A stretch of DNA of 64,000 bases, taken from assembly GCA_002361955.1 (NCBI GenBank), contig DESK01000059.1, positions 1-64,000 of the forward strand, in the 5' to 3' direction. The stretch's first letter is position 1. Each line of letters begins with the position of its first letter. Shown piece by piece: positions 17,192 through 25,486 of the stretch. The notes beneath the pieces are model-generated. The model was not told the DNA's origin. It saw only the letters and a list, made by a program, of their open reading frames with translations, and ran no database searches. The stretch is from Lachnospiraceae bacterium UBA3316. GTDB lineage: Bacteria; Bacillota; Clostridia; Lachnospirales; Lachnospiraceae. The position numbers and the translations under genes are program-made.

Positions 17192-18256
17192 TTAAAAAAG
17201 CTCGCACGGATTTATGGCTTCCCGGTTTTGGAACGTGCCGCCTGCTTCCTCTTCATTTTCTGCCGGATACATTTTCCAAAGATTTTTTATCTGTGGCAGC
17301 AGTGTCTCAAGCTCCCACAGGCGGCCGCTGTTTGCATAGCTGTAGGGATCGTTTACTTTTATTTCCCCGTCTTCGCAGCCTGCAAGCACGATGAAATGGC
17401 CGCCGTCGGTAAAGTCGCCGGGGCGGACGCTGCATATGATGGGAAATCCCTGCTTTAAGGTATCCATGACGATCTCCCGATCCAGGGAAATCGCCTGTCC
17501 CAGCACTCCAAACTCTCTGCCTCCCTCGGCAATAAAACTCCACATCGTGTTCCCTTCTCCGTCCAGATAGCCATTTTTATAGCTCTTAACAGCCATGACA
17601 TAAGGCGTTACCTGGGTATTTCCCGTAAGCCCGGCGATGACCATGGCCAGGCAGGCAGGGCCGCAGCCATTCGTTGCCACAAGACCGTCACCGTAGCTGC
17701 CATACCCCCAGCGCTGGTCCCACTGGATCAAAAGAGGGATTCCCTGGCCGGCCATATCCTCCCTTGTCAGGGCATAGCCGTAAACCTGCCCCTGCTTTTG
17801 GGGATACTCATATACAAAATCCAGCGTCTCCCTGTTTTTGTCAAGCATACCCAGAATTTTCTCCGGATACCGGAGCCTGTTTCTCTGAATCTCTTCCAGT
17901 TTCTCCTGATCCGTTAAGGGATCCTCCGCGGATCCTTCCTCTGTATCCCGTTGGGGCAGAAGAGAAGACGCCGTCTCCATTTCTGATTCCACAGATTCCC
18001 CTGTCTCCGGATCCGCTTCCTTCCGGCCTTCTGCAGCTTCCGCAGGAGACGTATCCGCCCTGTCAGATCCTCGCGTATCCGTTGCCATTTCCGTGCATTC
18101 CCGGCCTTCCTGCCGACGTTCCAATAGAGATCGCACCTCACCCACACAGATAAAGATCACCAGCAGCATTCCTGACAGCAGGAGAGTGCCCTGCAGAATA
18201 CAGCGGACCCTGTGCCGCCTCTTTCTCTTTTTGCTTTCCTTTTTATGACTCCCCAT
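17192..18256 (-). CDS. Membrane-anchored C39-like cysteine peptidase domain protein
   Basis: The 354-residue protein has a highly basic N terminus, a membrane segment at about 20-42, a long acidic, Ser/Thr/Glu-rich linker to about 150, and a papain-fold C39-like domain. Catalytic candidates are the Cys in NGCGPACLAM, the His in GGHFIVLAG and the Asp in VNDPYS. The domain is probably outside the membrane. Relatives in Clostridia (peptidase_C39_2) are poorly characterised; cleavage of wall-associated or secreted proteins is plausible. Its start lies inside the end of the tyrosine recombinase gene (14-base overlap), so the two are probably co-transcribed. Confidence 0.82.
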   Translation of the reverse strand: MGSHKKESKKRKRRHRVRCILQGTLLLSGMLLVIFICVGEVRSLLERRQEGRECTEMATDTRGSDRADTSPAEAAEGRKEADPETGESVESEMETASSLLPQRDTEEGSAEDPLTDQEKLEEIQRNRLRYPEKILGMLDKNRETLDFVYEYPQKQGQVYGYALTREDMAGQGIPLLIQWDQRWGYGSYGDGLVATNGCGPACLAMVIAGLTGNTQVTPYVMAVKSYKNGYLDGEGNTMWSFIAEGGREFGVLGQAISLDREIVMDTLKQGFPIICSVRPGDFTDGGHFIVLAGCEDGEIKVNDPYSYANSGRLWELETLLPQIKNLWKMYPAENEEEAGGTFQNREAINPCELF

Positions 18257-19403
18257 GCGCGTTCTCCGTATCCCCGTTCCCCGGTTTTTTCAGCGAGACA
18301 ACGTCAGCAGCCCGGCGCCTGTTTTCGTCGCTCATTCTGGCATAATGCTTCTTTGTCGTATTGACATCTTTATGGCCCAGCACGTCAGCCACCAGGTAAA
18401 TATCCCCCGTTTCCCGGTAGAGGGCCGTTCCATAAGTACTGCGCAGCTTGTGGGGCGTGATCTTCTTATTTGTTTCAATCATCGAACAGTATTTTTTCAC
18501 CATCACCTCGATGCTCCTGACCGCCATGCGGTTTCCCCGGAGGGAGAGAAAAAGGGCCTTTTCTTCTTTGTCCTCCTTTAAAAGCCGCTGTCTGGGCGAA
18601 AGCTTTTTGATCTCCCCGTCCTTAGCATTTTTCTCCGGCTGTTCGCCCGCTGTTTCCTCCTCATCGTATTCCTCGATTCCCAGATAGTAATTCAGTGCGT
18701 CCCGCACATCTTCCCCGAAATAAATGTAAGATTCATTTCCACCTTTACGGATCACCCGAAAGGTCTGGTTATGAAAATCCACATCCGTCAGATTTAATCC
18801 CGCCAGCTCAGACACACGCATCCCCGTTCCCAGAAACGTCGTCAAAATAGCTCTGTCCCTGGCCGCCGTAAGATCATGGAATTTTCTCTGGCGTTCCGTC
18901 ATACGGGGAGGGGCCTCCACAGCCTCCAGAAGATCGAACACCTGATCCTGATCCAGGGTAATGATCGCCTTTTCATGGAGCTTGGGGCGTTCCACAGCAT
19001 TCAGGGGGTTATTATGGACAATCTGACGGCGGTTAAAGAAGCTGTACAGATTGCTGAGAGCAGAGAGCTTCCTGGCCTTGGCCGCCTCGCCGTTGCGGTA
19101 TTCAATCCCTTCATAAACGTAGTAGTTTAAATGCTCTAAGTATTCATCAATATCGGCAGACGTCATTTCTTCTAAAGCCTGTAAAGGAATTTCCCGGATC
19201 TCTTTATCCCTGTAGATGGGATTTTCCATCACAATAAACTGTAAAAAGGTATAGATATCCCTGCAATATCCGGCCTGGGTTCTGGGAGATGTGGAAGAGG
19301 CGATTCCTCGAAAATAATCCGTACAGAAGGGCGGCATTTTTTTCAGCATAGAGCGCAAAAGCAAAACATTCTGTTTTCGGACGGTTTCTGCATATTCGTT
19401 CAT
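18243..19403 (-). CDS. Tyrosine recombinase, Xer/phage-integrase family
   Basis: Site-specific recombinase with an N-terminal SAM-like DNA-binding domain (about 24-130) and a catalytic domain. The active-site set is Arg196 (GTGMRVSEL), Lys220 (VIRKGG), His318 and Arg321 (TPHKLR), His344 (LGHKDV) and nucleophile Tyr354 (KHYARM). It is 386 residues, longer than the roughly 300 of XerC/XerD, because of a charged insertion at about 245-280 between the Lys and His motifs (EEETAGEQPEKN onward). That insertion is unusual. The gene lies just downstream of an inverted repeat and about 750 bases from a dif-like site. It overlaps the peptidase gene. Whether it acts as a chromosome resolvase or on a mobile element is unresolved. 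Confidence 0.92.
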   Translation of the reverse strand: MNEYAETVRKQNVLLLRSMLKKMPPFCTDYFRGIASSTSPRTQAGYCRDIYTFLQFIVMENPIYRDKEIREIPLQALEEMTSADIDEYLEHLNYYVYEGIEYRNGEAAKARKLSALSNLYSFFNRRQIVHNNPLNAVERPKLHEKAIITLDQDQVFDLLEAVEAPPRMTERQRKFHDLTAARDRAILTTFLGTGMRVSELAGLNLTDVDFHNQTFRVIRKGGNESYIYFGEDVRDALNYYLGIEEYDEEETAGEQPEKNAKDGEIKKLSPRQRLLKEDKEEKALFLSLRGNRMAVRSIEVMVKKYCSMIETNKKITPHKLRSTYGTALYRETGDIYLVADVLGHKDVNTTKKHYARMSDENRRRAADVVSLKKPGNGDTENAHGES

Positions 19404-19431
19404 AAAATGGTTCCTTCCTGATTTTTCGGTA

Positions 19432-19467
19432 TATTATTGCGTAAAACATGGATTTCACGCAATAATA
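19432..19467. repeat. Inverted repeat upstream of the tyrosine recombinase
   Basis: TATTATTGCGT and ACGCAATAATA are perfect 11-base arms separated by 14 bases, immediately upstream of the recombinase ribosome binding site. The CGCAATAAT core recurs near the dif-like element at 20202-20210. It could be an autoregulatory operator, a recombinase arm site or an mRNA hairpin. Confidence 0.75.
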
Positions 19468-19573
19468 CATGTAACTCCTTTTTACTGCCCCAAGGGCTGC
19501 ATCCTGGCTGCAAACGAGGTTTTTGGCCCTGACAACGTCAAACGTTTTTTATTAAAAATTTTTATTTTTTTTC

Positions 19574-19606
19574 TGCAAAATTTATTCTTGCAAAATTTAT
19601 TGCAAG
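19574..19606. repeat. Short tandem repeat at the cdd 3' end
   Basis: TGCAAAATTTATT occurs twice with a 15-base period, at 19574-19586 and 19589-19601. The right copy also forms CTTGCAA/TTGCAAG (19587-19606), a weak hairpin overlapping the cdd stop. A very AT-rich tract lies to its left (19545-19572). It may be a weak terminator of cdd on the minus strand. Confidence 0.5.
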
Positions 19607-20037
19607 TCTTCTTCCTCACAATCCGGCAAGAAAGATTCTTTTCCAAAACTTTCCGGGAGAAGCTCAGCCAGGGAATACACTTTATATTCCAGGCGTTCAT
19701 TTCCCAGGATAATTTGAAACCTTTCCGGATCACAAAATTCAGCCATCACCTGGCGGCAGACACCGCAGGGGGCGCAAAAATCCGCCGCGCCTGCCTGCCT
19801 GGTTCCGCCGACTATGGCTATGGCTGTAAATTCCCTTTCCCCCTCGCTGACCGCCTTAAAAAATGCCGTCCGCTCTGCACAATTTGTAGGGGAATAAGAC
19901 GCGTTTTCAATATTGCAGCCGGTATATGCCTTCCCTGACCGGCTAAGGAGGGCTGCCCCCACCTGAAAGCCGGAATACGGCGAATACGAATTTTTTCTGG
20001 CCTCCAGCGCCAGCTCGACCAATGCCGTCTCTGTCAT
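19597..20037 (-). CDS. cdd: Cytidine deaminase
   Basis: Hydrolyses cytidine or deoxycytidine to uridine in pyrimidine salvage. The zinc site is the Cys-Ala-Glu in TNCAERTAFF plus the two cysteines in APCGVCRQVM. The other conserved parts, YSPYSGFQVGAALL and GCNIENASYSPTNCAE, are present. The ATG at 20037 has GAGGTG about six bases upstream; a GTG one codon earlier is possible. The length is about 146 residues. It sits alone between two repeat-rich gaps, both containing the CGCAATAAT word. Confidence 0.96.
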   Translation of the reverse strand: MTETALVELALEARKNSYSPYSGFQVGAALLSRSGKAYTGCNIENASYSPTNCAERTAFFKAVSEGEREFTAIAIVGGTRQAGAADFCAPCGVCRQVMAEFCDPERFQIILGNERLEYKVYSLAELLPESFGKESFLPDCEEEDLQ

Positions 20038-20107
20038 CACTTCACCTCATCCATTAAGGGCCATCCCTCCACCAGGACAAATCCCTTTCTGCTGATAGCC
20101 CTTCTCT

Positions 20108-20131
20108 TAAACACTCCAATAAACACTCCAA
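20108..20131. repeat. Two perfect tandem 12-base repeats upstream of cdd
   Basis: TAAACACTCCAA occurs twice back to back. Two further direct words, AGTTTCC at 20134-20140 and 20148-20154, follow. Such iterated short words beside a palindromic site resemble arm-type or protein-binding sites. Confidence 0.7.
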
Positions 20132-20147
20132 AGAGTTTCCGTAAATA

Positions 20148-20174
20148 AGTTTCCATAATTATATTATGTAAACT
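20148..20174. other. dif-like recombination site candidate
   Basis: The arms AGTTTCCATAA and TTATGTAAACT are 11 bases each, flank a five-base centre (TTATA), and are complementary except for one position. The 15 bases TATATTATGTAAACT are identical to the right part of the B. subtilis dif site as I recall it. The left half is weaker, and the centre is one base shorter than the usual six. The palindrome extends to 20146-20176. CGCAATAAT-like words follow at 20182 and 20202. No functional claim can be made from sequence alone. Confidence 0.5.
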
Positions 20175-20220
20175 TATGCATGCAATAATTAAACTACTTC
20201 GCGCAATAATCTATTCTCCG

Positions 20221-20259
20221 AAAAAACCGGCGAAACACATGCCGCGCATTTCGCCGGTT
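20221..20259 (-). terminator. Terminator of the dtd operon
   Basis: On the minus strand AACCGGCGAAA and TTTCGCCGGTT pair perfectly over 11 bases and are followed by TTTTTT. It sits 20 bases after dtd. Confidence 0.92.
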
Positions 20260-20278
20260 CCTATAAGGGACTGCCTCT

Positions 20279-20725
20279 CTACATCTGATCCGTATCGAGA
20301 ATCACCGTAAAGGGACCGTCATTGCACAGCTCTACCTGCATCTCGGCCCCAAAGCTTCCCGTTTCCACCGTGGCCACCTTTTTCCGGCACTCTGCGATGA
20401 TATACTCATACAGCTCCTGGGCGAGACGGGGCTCTGCCGCATCCGTAAAGCTGGGACGGTTCCCCTTTTTACAATTGGCATATAAGGTGAACTGAGACAC
20501 AAGGAGAAGCTCTCCTCCCACGTCTGCCAGGGACAGATTCGTTTTTCCCTCCTGATCCTCAAAAATCCGGAGCCCCGTCATCTTTTTTACCAGGCGGTCA
20601 GCCTCCGCTTTCGTATCCTTCTGTCCCACGCCGATCAGTACCAAAAATCCCTTGTCAATCCTGCCTATCACCTGTCCGTCCACTGAGACGCCGGCATGGG
20701 AAACCCGCTGAATCAAAAACCTCAT
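20279..20725 (-). CDS. dtd: D-aminoacyl-tRNA deacylase
   Basis: Removes D-amino acids and glycine mis-attached to tRNA. The 148-residue sequence has the conserved SQFTLYA motif and the C-terminal NDGPFTV active-site motif, with [15 protein letters not shown] at the start. It shares a four-base overlap with the preceding kinase gene, suggesting co-translation, and is followed by a strong terminator. Confidence 0.96.
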   Translation of the reverse strand: MRFLIQRVSHAGVSVDGQVIGRIDKGFLVLIGVGQKDTKAEADRLVKKMTGLRIFEDQEGKTNLSLADVGGELLLVSQFTLYANCKKGNRPSFTDAAEPRLAQELYEYIIAECRKKVATVETGSFGAEMQVELCNDGPFTVILDTDQM

Positions 20726-21351
20726 GCTTCTGCCTCCCGCAGGGCAATGTACTCCTTTAAGAACTGTACTGTGCGGTCAATTCCAAGCGCGCTGCTGTCT
20801 ACGCATAAATTGTAGCCGTTCACATCCCCCCAGCGTTTGCTGGAATAATAGTTATAATAGCTGGCCCTGCGTTTATCTGTTTTGATAATCCGCTCCTTGG
20901 CTTTTGACTCAGAAAGCTGATACTCTTCCATAATCCGCTCTGTCTTCGCCTTCATGCTTCCATAGATGAAAACGGATATCAGGTTCGGAAAATCCGCCAG
21001 GGCATAATCCGCGCAGCGGCCGACGATAACACAGGGGCCTTCCTGGGCGATCTGCTTAATCGTGTTGAACTGGGCCAAAAAGATTTTGTGATCGATGGGC
21101 ATCTCTGCCAGGGCAGGCGAAACGTATCCCATAGAATAAGTATCCATCACCAGGGAATAGAGGAAGCTGCTGGTAGGCTTTTCGTCATGGTTCTCAAAAA
21201 GCTCCTTACACAGCCCGCTCTCCTTTGACGCCCTGTCTAAAAGCTCTTTATCATAACAGGGAATCCCCAGATCCGCAGCCAGGCGTTTACCGATTTCATG
21301 GCCGCCGCTTCCATACTGACGGCCGATCGTAATTACAGATTTACAAGTCAT
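20722..21351 (-). CDS. Cytidylate kinase-like family protein
   Basis: P-loop NMP-kinase-like protein of the cytidylate_kin family common in Clostridia. The start reads [20 protein letters not shown] with a modified Walker A ([16 protein letters not shown]), followed by VGRCADYAL and [16 protein letters not shown]. The true substrate is unproven, and it differs from classical Cmk. I chose the ATG at 21351, with AAAGGA about nine bases upstream; longer in-frame starts are possible. Length 209 residues. It overlaps dtd by four bases. Confidence 0.85.
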   Translation of the reverse strand: MTCKSVITIGRQYGSGGHEIGKRLAADLGIPCYDKELLDRASKESGLCKELFENHDEKPTSSFLYSLVMDTYSMGYVSPALAEMPIDHKIFLAQFNTIKQIAQEGPCVIVGRCADYALADFPNLISVFIYGSMKAKTERIMEEYQLSESKAKERIIKTDKRRASYYNYYSSKRWGDVNGYNLCVDSSALGIDRTVQFLKEYIALREAEA

Positions 21352-21480
21352 AACACTCACGTCCTTTCCATCAAATATAAACATAGTATACAACACCTAA
21401 GCAAAAATGTACATATTTTTTATATAAAATAGCCAAAATCCTTTTTTCAAATCAACAGCCTGCTGTTTTCGCGGCTCCCA

Positions 21481-22401
21481 CTACTCCGGAAGTTTTTCCA
21501 GGAGCTCCCGAAAGTATTCCGGGAGCGGAGCCTCAAACTCCATATAAGCCCCTGTACGGGGGTGAGAAAAGCCGAGAATCCTGGCGTGGAGAGTTTGCCC
21601 CTGAAGCTTATAAGGGCACCTGGATGGCCCGTATACGGCGTCTCCCAGCAAGGGATGCCCCAGGCTTGCCATATGCACCCTGATCTGATGGGTACGTCCC
21701 GTCTCGAGGCTGCATTCGATATAAGTATATTGGCGAAACCGCTTCAGCACCCGGTAATGGGTCACGGCCTCCCTGCCGTTTTTGTAGTTGACGGCCATTT
21801 TTTTACGGTCCACCGGATGACGGCCGATCGGCGCATCCACGCTGCCCTCGTCCTCCTTTAAAACGCCGCAGACCACCGCCTGGTATCTTCTCGTGATGGA
21901 GTGCACCTTGAGCTGCTCTGCGAGGCTGTTGTGGGCAAAATCATTTTTGCATACTACCAGGGAACCGGTGGTATCCATATCAATACGGTGAACAATCCCT
22001 GGGCGCAGTACGCCGTTGATACCGGAAAGCTGCCCTGCGCAGTGGTACATCAACGCATTCACCAGCGTTCCGCTGTAGTGGCCTGCGGCGGGATGCACCA
22101 CCATCCCCTTTGGCTTATTGACCACCAGCAAATCACTGTCCTCATAAAGAATGTCCAGGGGAATCTCCTCCGGCAGGATATCCGGCTCCGAAAGCTCCGG
22201 CAGGGTAAACCTGACCGTCTCCCCTGCCGCTATCTTATAATTAGCCTTCACAGGTTTTCCCTGTACGAAAACCCGCCCTTCCTTCATCAGCTTTTGAAGG
22301 TAAGAGCGGGACTGTCCTTCCATTTTTTCCGAAAGGAATTTATCGATCCTCATGCCGGAGGCATTCTCCGGCACGCACAGCGTTATCTCTTCTATAGACA
22401 T
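21481..22401 (-). CDS. rluD: Pseudouridine synthase RluD-type
   Basis: Isomerises uridines in large-subunit rRNA, with an N-terminal S4 domain (MRIDKFLSEKMEGQSRSY and VNYKIAAGE-like text) and a catalytic domain with the HRIDMDTTGSLVV motif, whose aspartate is catalytic. The ending GRTHQIRVHMASLGHPLLGD is typical. The ATG at 22401 has AAGGAA upstream. Its start overlaps the lspA stop by one base (TGATG), the usual lspA-rluD operon. Specific RluD versus related B-type activity is inferred from family and context. Confidence 0.93.
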   Translation of the reverse strand: MSIEEITLCVPENASGMRIDKFLSEKMEGQSRSYLQKLMKEGRVFVQGKPVKANYKIAAGETVRFTLPELSEPDILPEEIPLDILYEDSDLLVVNKPKGMVVHPAAGHYSGTLVNALMYHCAGQLSGINGVLRPGIVHRIDMDTTGSLVVCKNDFAHNSLAEQLKVHSITRRYQAVVCGVLKEDEGSVDAPIGRHPVDRKKMAVNYKNGREAVTHYRVLKRFRQYTYIECSLETGRTHQIRVHMASLGHPLLGDAVYGPSRCPYKLQGQTLHARILGFSHPRTGAYMEFEAPLPEYFRELLEKLPE

Positions 22402-22925
22402 CACTTTTCCTTCCCTTTCCCGGGAAACAGGCACTGCAGCTCCTCCTCCTTATAGATAAACAGAAACAGCACAAAAAAGCAGGCCACAGAGACCGTCACG
22501 TAAATATCCGCCACATTAAACACCGGAAAGTCGATCAGCGAAAAATAAAAGAAGTCTACCACAAAGCCCCTGCACACCCTGTCAATGGCATTTCCGATGG
22601 CTCCGGCCGCCAGCGCCACGATTACCAGGCGAAAAGGCGTATAGCGCCTGGTGGCAGGCAGGCGGAAATAGGCGTAGCCGACGATTCCCAGCACCAGCGC
22701 CACACAAACCAAAAAGAGCCAACGCTGGTTTTGCATCAGGCCGAAGGCGGCCCCCCTGTTTTCCAAATATTGCAGTTCAAAGACGCCCTTGAGCAGCACA
22801 ACAGAGTCATGCCCCTTTAAGCCTTTCACTGCCCAGAGCTTTGTGATCTGGTCGATGGCCGTAAGTAAAAGAACGCCTGCAAGTCCTGCAAAGAGCTGTC
22901 CTGCCGTAACTTTTTTCTTTTCCAT
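22401..22925 (-). CDS. lspA: Lipoprotein signal peptidase
   Basis: Aspartyl protease in the membrane that removes signal peptides from prolipoproteins. Four membrane segments are visible. The catalytic aspartates lie in GNAIDRV and FNVADIYV, with LENRGAAFGLMQ the other signature. The ATG at 22925 has GAGGA upstream at suitable spacing; an ATG two codons earlier overlaps the site. Length 174 residues. It lies between aroB and rluD. Confidence 0.95.
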   Translation of the reverse strand: MEKKKVTAGQLFAGLAGVLLLTAIDQITKLWAVKGLKGHDSVVLLKGVFELQYLENRGAAFGLMQNQRWLFLVCVALVLGIVGYAYFRLPATRRYTPFRLVIVALAAGAIGNAIDRVCRGFVVDFFYFSLIDFPVFNVADIYVTVSVACFFVLFLFIYKEEELQCLFPGKGKEK

Positions 22926-22946
22926 ATTCATCCTCAATTCTTTTTG

Positions 22947-24068
22947 TCAATCCATCTGATGGCAGTCTGCGTTCAGGTAGTTCAAAGCGTCCCGCATCTC
23001 ATCGTCTGTCACTGTCTTGTCGATATAGGCATGGCCGATGCCCTTTAAAAGCACAAACTTAATGGTTCCTGCCTCCATCTTCTTATCCGATTTGGTCGCC
23101 TCAATAATCTTCTCCGTATCCAGGCCGGAAAAGGAAATCGGCAGGTCAAAGCCCACATTCATATCCCGAATCTCAAAAAATTCCTCAGCGCTCAAAAGCT
23201 CTCTCTTATAGGAAATATAAGCAGCAGCCACATAGCCGAGAGCCACACACTGGCCGTGAAGCATATGGAAATCCATCAGCTTCTCGATGGCGTGGCCGAT
23301 CGTATGGCCGAAATTCAGCAGAGCCCTCTCCCCTTTTTCCGTGGGGTCTTTCTCCACCACAGCCCGCTTGATTTCGCAGCTCCGGGAAATCATCGTTTTC
23401 AGAACGGGAAGCTCCCGTTCGCAGATTTCCGACATATGCTCAATCGTCCATTCATAGTAGGACGCGTCCCGGATCAGTCCATGCTTCAGGATCTCGCCCA
23501 TACCGCAGAAAAACAGCTCATCGCTCAGGGTCTTCAGGGTATTTACATTCATATAGACAAGCCGGGGCTGGTGAAAGGCGCCCACCATATTTTTATAGCA
23601 GACAAAATCCACGCCTGTTTTTCCACCGATACTGCTGTCCACCTGGGAGAGCAGCGTGGTAGGCACCTGGACAAAATCGATCCCCCTGAGATAGGTGGCT
23701 GCCCCATAGCCCGTGAGATCACCCACAACGCCGCCTCCTAAGGCTACCAGCATATCCCTTCTGTCAAAATGATTGACGATCAGATGCTCATAAAGAGCTT
23801 TTACGGTGTCAAGGGTCTTGCTGGCCTCCCCGGCCGGAAAGACAAAGCGGGTCACTGTACGGCAAATCCCCTGGAGAAGCTCTTCCACCTGGTGGCCGTA
23901 ATATCCGTCCACCACGGAATCCGTGACAATACAGAGCCTGCGGTCCACGGTCTCAAGCTCCTTCAAATACTCCGGAAGCTTTTCAAAGGACTCCTCCAGA
24001 TATATGTGGTAGGCCAGCTTATCATCCTTTTTTACCGGTATACACATCCGTTCTTTTTCTTTACTCAT
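22947..24068 (-). CDS. aroB: 3-dehydroquinate synthase
   Basis: NAD-dependent cyclase in the shikimate pathway that converts DAHP to dehydroquinate. Conserved parts are the VALGGGVVGDLTGYGAATYL nucleotide-binding loop, the PTTLLSQVDSSIGGKTGVD substrate loop, and NFGHTIGHAIE with zinc ligands. Length 373 residues is typical. It has an unusual position amid lspA, ylmH and sepF. No other shikimate gene is in the window. Confidence 0.96.
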   Translation of the reverse strand: MSKEKERMCIPVKKDDKLAYHIYLEESFEKLPEYLKELETVDRRLCIVTDSVVDGYYGHQVEELLQGICRTVTRFVFPAGEASKTLDTVKALYEHLIVNHFDRRDMLVALGGGVVGDLTGYGAATYLRGIDFVQVPTTLLSQVDSSIGGKTGVDFVCYKNMVGAFHQPRLVYMNVNTLKTLSDELFFCGMGEILKHGLIRDASYYEWTIEHMSEICERELPVLKTMISRSCEIKRAVVEKDPTEKGERALLNFGHTIGHAIEKLMDFHMLHGQCVALGYVAAAYISYKRELLSAEEFFEIRDMNVGFDLPISFSGLDTEKIIEATKSDKKMEAGTIKFVLLKGIGHAYIDKTVTDDEMRDALNYLNADCHQMD

Positions 24069-24080
24069 ATCTGCCTCCGT

Positions 24081-24836
24081 TTATACATACTTTTCAATAT
24101 CTACATAGCAGCGCCCTTTTTTTGTCTGGGCCGTCATCCCCAGATAGCGGAATTTTCCAAGGCCCCTTGCGGAGACCACATCCCCCTCTTTCAGATTGTA
24201 TCCGTTCGAGAGGACGGCCCTTCCGTTTACGAAGACCTTGCCTCCCTCAATCCAGCCTGACAGGCTGCTCCTGGAGGAGCGGAAAGCTAAGGCCAGCACA
24301 CTGTCCAGCCTCACAGAGGCCACCGTTCCCCGGATCATCTCTGTCCGCGGCGTGTAAGAAAATTCTCCCATAGGCACCTGCTTGCAAAGGACGGAGGTGT
24401 GGCGCACCCGCGTCAGCTCCTCTGAGATAAACTCCGCCATATTGTCTTTACAGAATACATAGGCCCTGTCTTCCTCCACCAGAATATCCCCCAGCTTCGG
24501 GCGCTCGATTCCCAGGTTTAAGATCGCCCCCAGATAGTCTCTGTGACTCAGGGCGTCTGAGAATTTTTTATTCAAAGGACGAATCTCCAGGCAGGCGACA
24601 GGGTATTTTTTTTCATAACAAAGAGCATCAGGAAGAAAAGCTGCTATCTGACGCTCTGCTGATTCATATCCGCCAAAAGTATCCCATAAAATATAGGAAA
24701 ACTTTTGGACAGTATGATGAAAAATATTCAATTCATTCAGATCCATGAAATCTGAAAAGGTGACAATGCCCCTTTGGTAGGCTGCATCCGCCAAATCCAG
24801 AAGATGCTTCTGGAATATCTCATCGCTTCTATTCAT
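24081..24836 (-). CDS. ylmH: YlmH-type S4 RNA-binding protein
   Basis: A 251-residue protein of the YlmH family with a C-terminal S4 domain (about 180-240: RLDSVLALAFRSSRSSLSGW and VVSARGLGKFRYLG). The middle motif LGIERPKLGDILVEEDRAYV is the family hallmark. Known YlmH proteins help translation on stalled ribosomes and lie by division genes. Here it is six bases from sepF, in the usual sepF-ylmH pair. Confidence 0.93.
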   Translation of the reverse strand: MNRSDEIFQKHLLDLADAAYQRGIVTFSDFMDLNELNIFHHTVQKFSYILWDTFGGYESAERQIAAFLPDALCYEKKYPVACLEIRPLNKKFSDALSHRDYLGAILNLGIERPKLGDILVEEDRAYVFCKDNMAEFISEELTRVRHTSVLCKQVPMGEFSYTPRTEMIRGTVASVRLDSVLALAFRSSRSSLSGWIEGGKVFVNGRAVLSNGYNLKEGDVVSARGLGKFRYLGMTAQTKKGRCYVDIEKYV

Positions 24837-24842
24837 AAATCT

Positions 24843-25424
24843 TTAATATCCTGTGTGCATCGCAGGCACTTCAAAGGCTCCTGTCAGGATCTGCTGAAAA
24901 TCTCCGGAAATGTCCACGATCGAGGGTGTAATGATAAAGATAAAGCTGCTGATCTTCTGCAGGTTACCCTGTACTGCATAACAGGAACCTGAAGCGAAAT
25001 CAATGATCCTCTGGGCAACGTCTACATCTAAGCCCTCCATGTTCAGCACAACGGTACACTCCGCCATAAGAGTTTCCGTAATCTCACGGGCATCCTCCAT
25101 CGTATGAGGCTTGATCACGCATACTTCCATGCCGCCGGCTTTCCGCGGACGCATGGGGGAAATCTTACTGCCTGACGAAGAAGACACTGTCTGCGGCTTC
25201 GACTGGCGCACCTTGGGTTTCGGCTGAGATTTCACTTTGCGCTGAGAAACATCGTCAAAATCATCATAGTCATCAGACTCTTCTGCTTTTTTGAAGACAC
25301 GCCTCTTTGCGGGACGCTCTTCCTCGTAATCCTCATCTATTTCATCATCCAGGAAATCATCATCATCAAATCCATCATCATCGTTCAATTTCATGGCATT
25401 TAAAAATCTGTCAAGTACTCCCAT
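24843..25424 (-). CDS. sepF: Cell division protein SepF
   Basis: FtsZ partner that anchors the Z ring to the membrane. The N terminus MGVLDRFLNAMKL is the amphipathic helix, followed by an acidic, disordered linker to about 95 and the SepF core (VCVIKPHTMEDAREITETLM, and QRIIDFASGSCYAVQGNLQK). The length of 193 residues is typical. It follows yggS and precedes ylmH. Confidence 0.95.
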   Translation of the reverse strand: MGVLDRFLNAMKLNDDDGFDDDDFLDDEIDEDYEEERPAKRRVFKKAEESDDYDDFDDVSQRKVKSQPKPKVRQSKPQTVSSSSGSKISPMRPRKAGGMEVCVIKPHTMEDAREITETLMAECTVVLNMEGLDVDVAQRIIDFASGSCYAVQGNLQKISSFIFIITPSIVDISGDFQQILTGAFEVPAMHTGY

Positions 25425-25486
25425 TCTTTACCTCCAGTACCGCATTCGGCGGTTTCATTCAGGAACGGATTTCCGTTGCCTATCTG

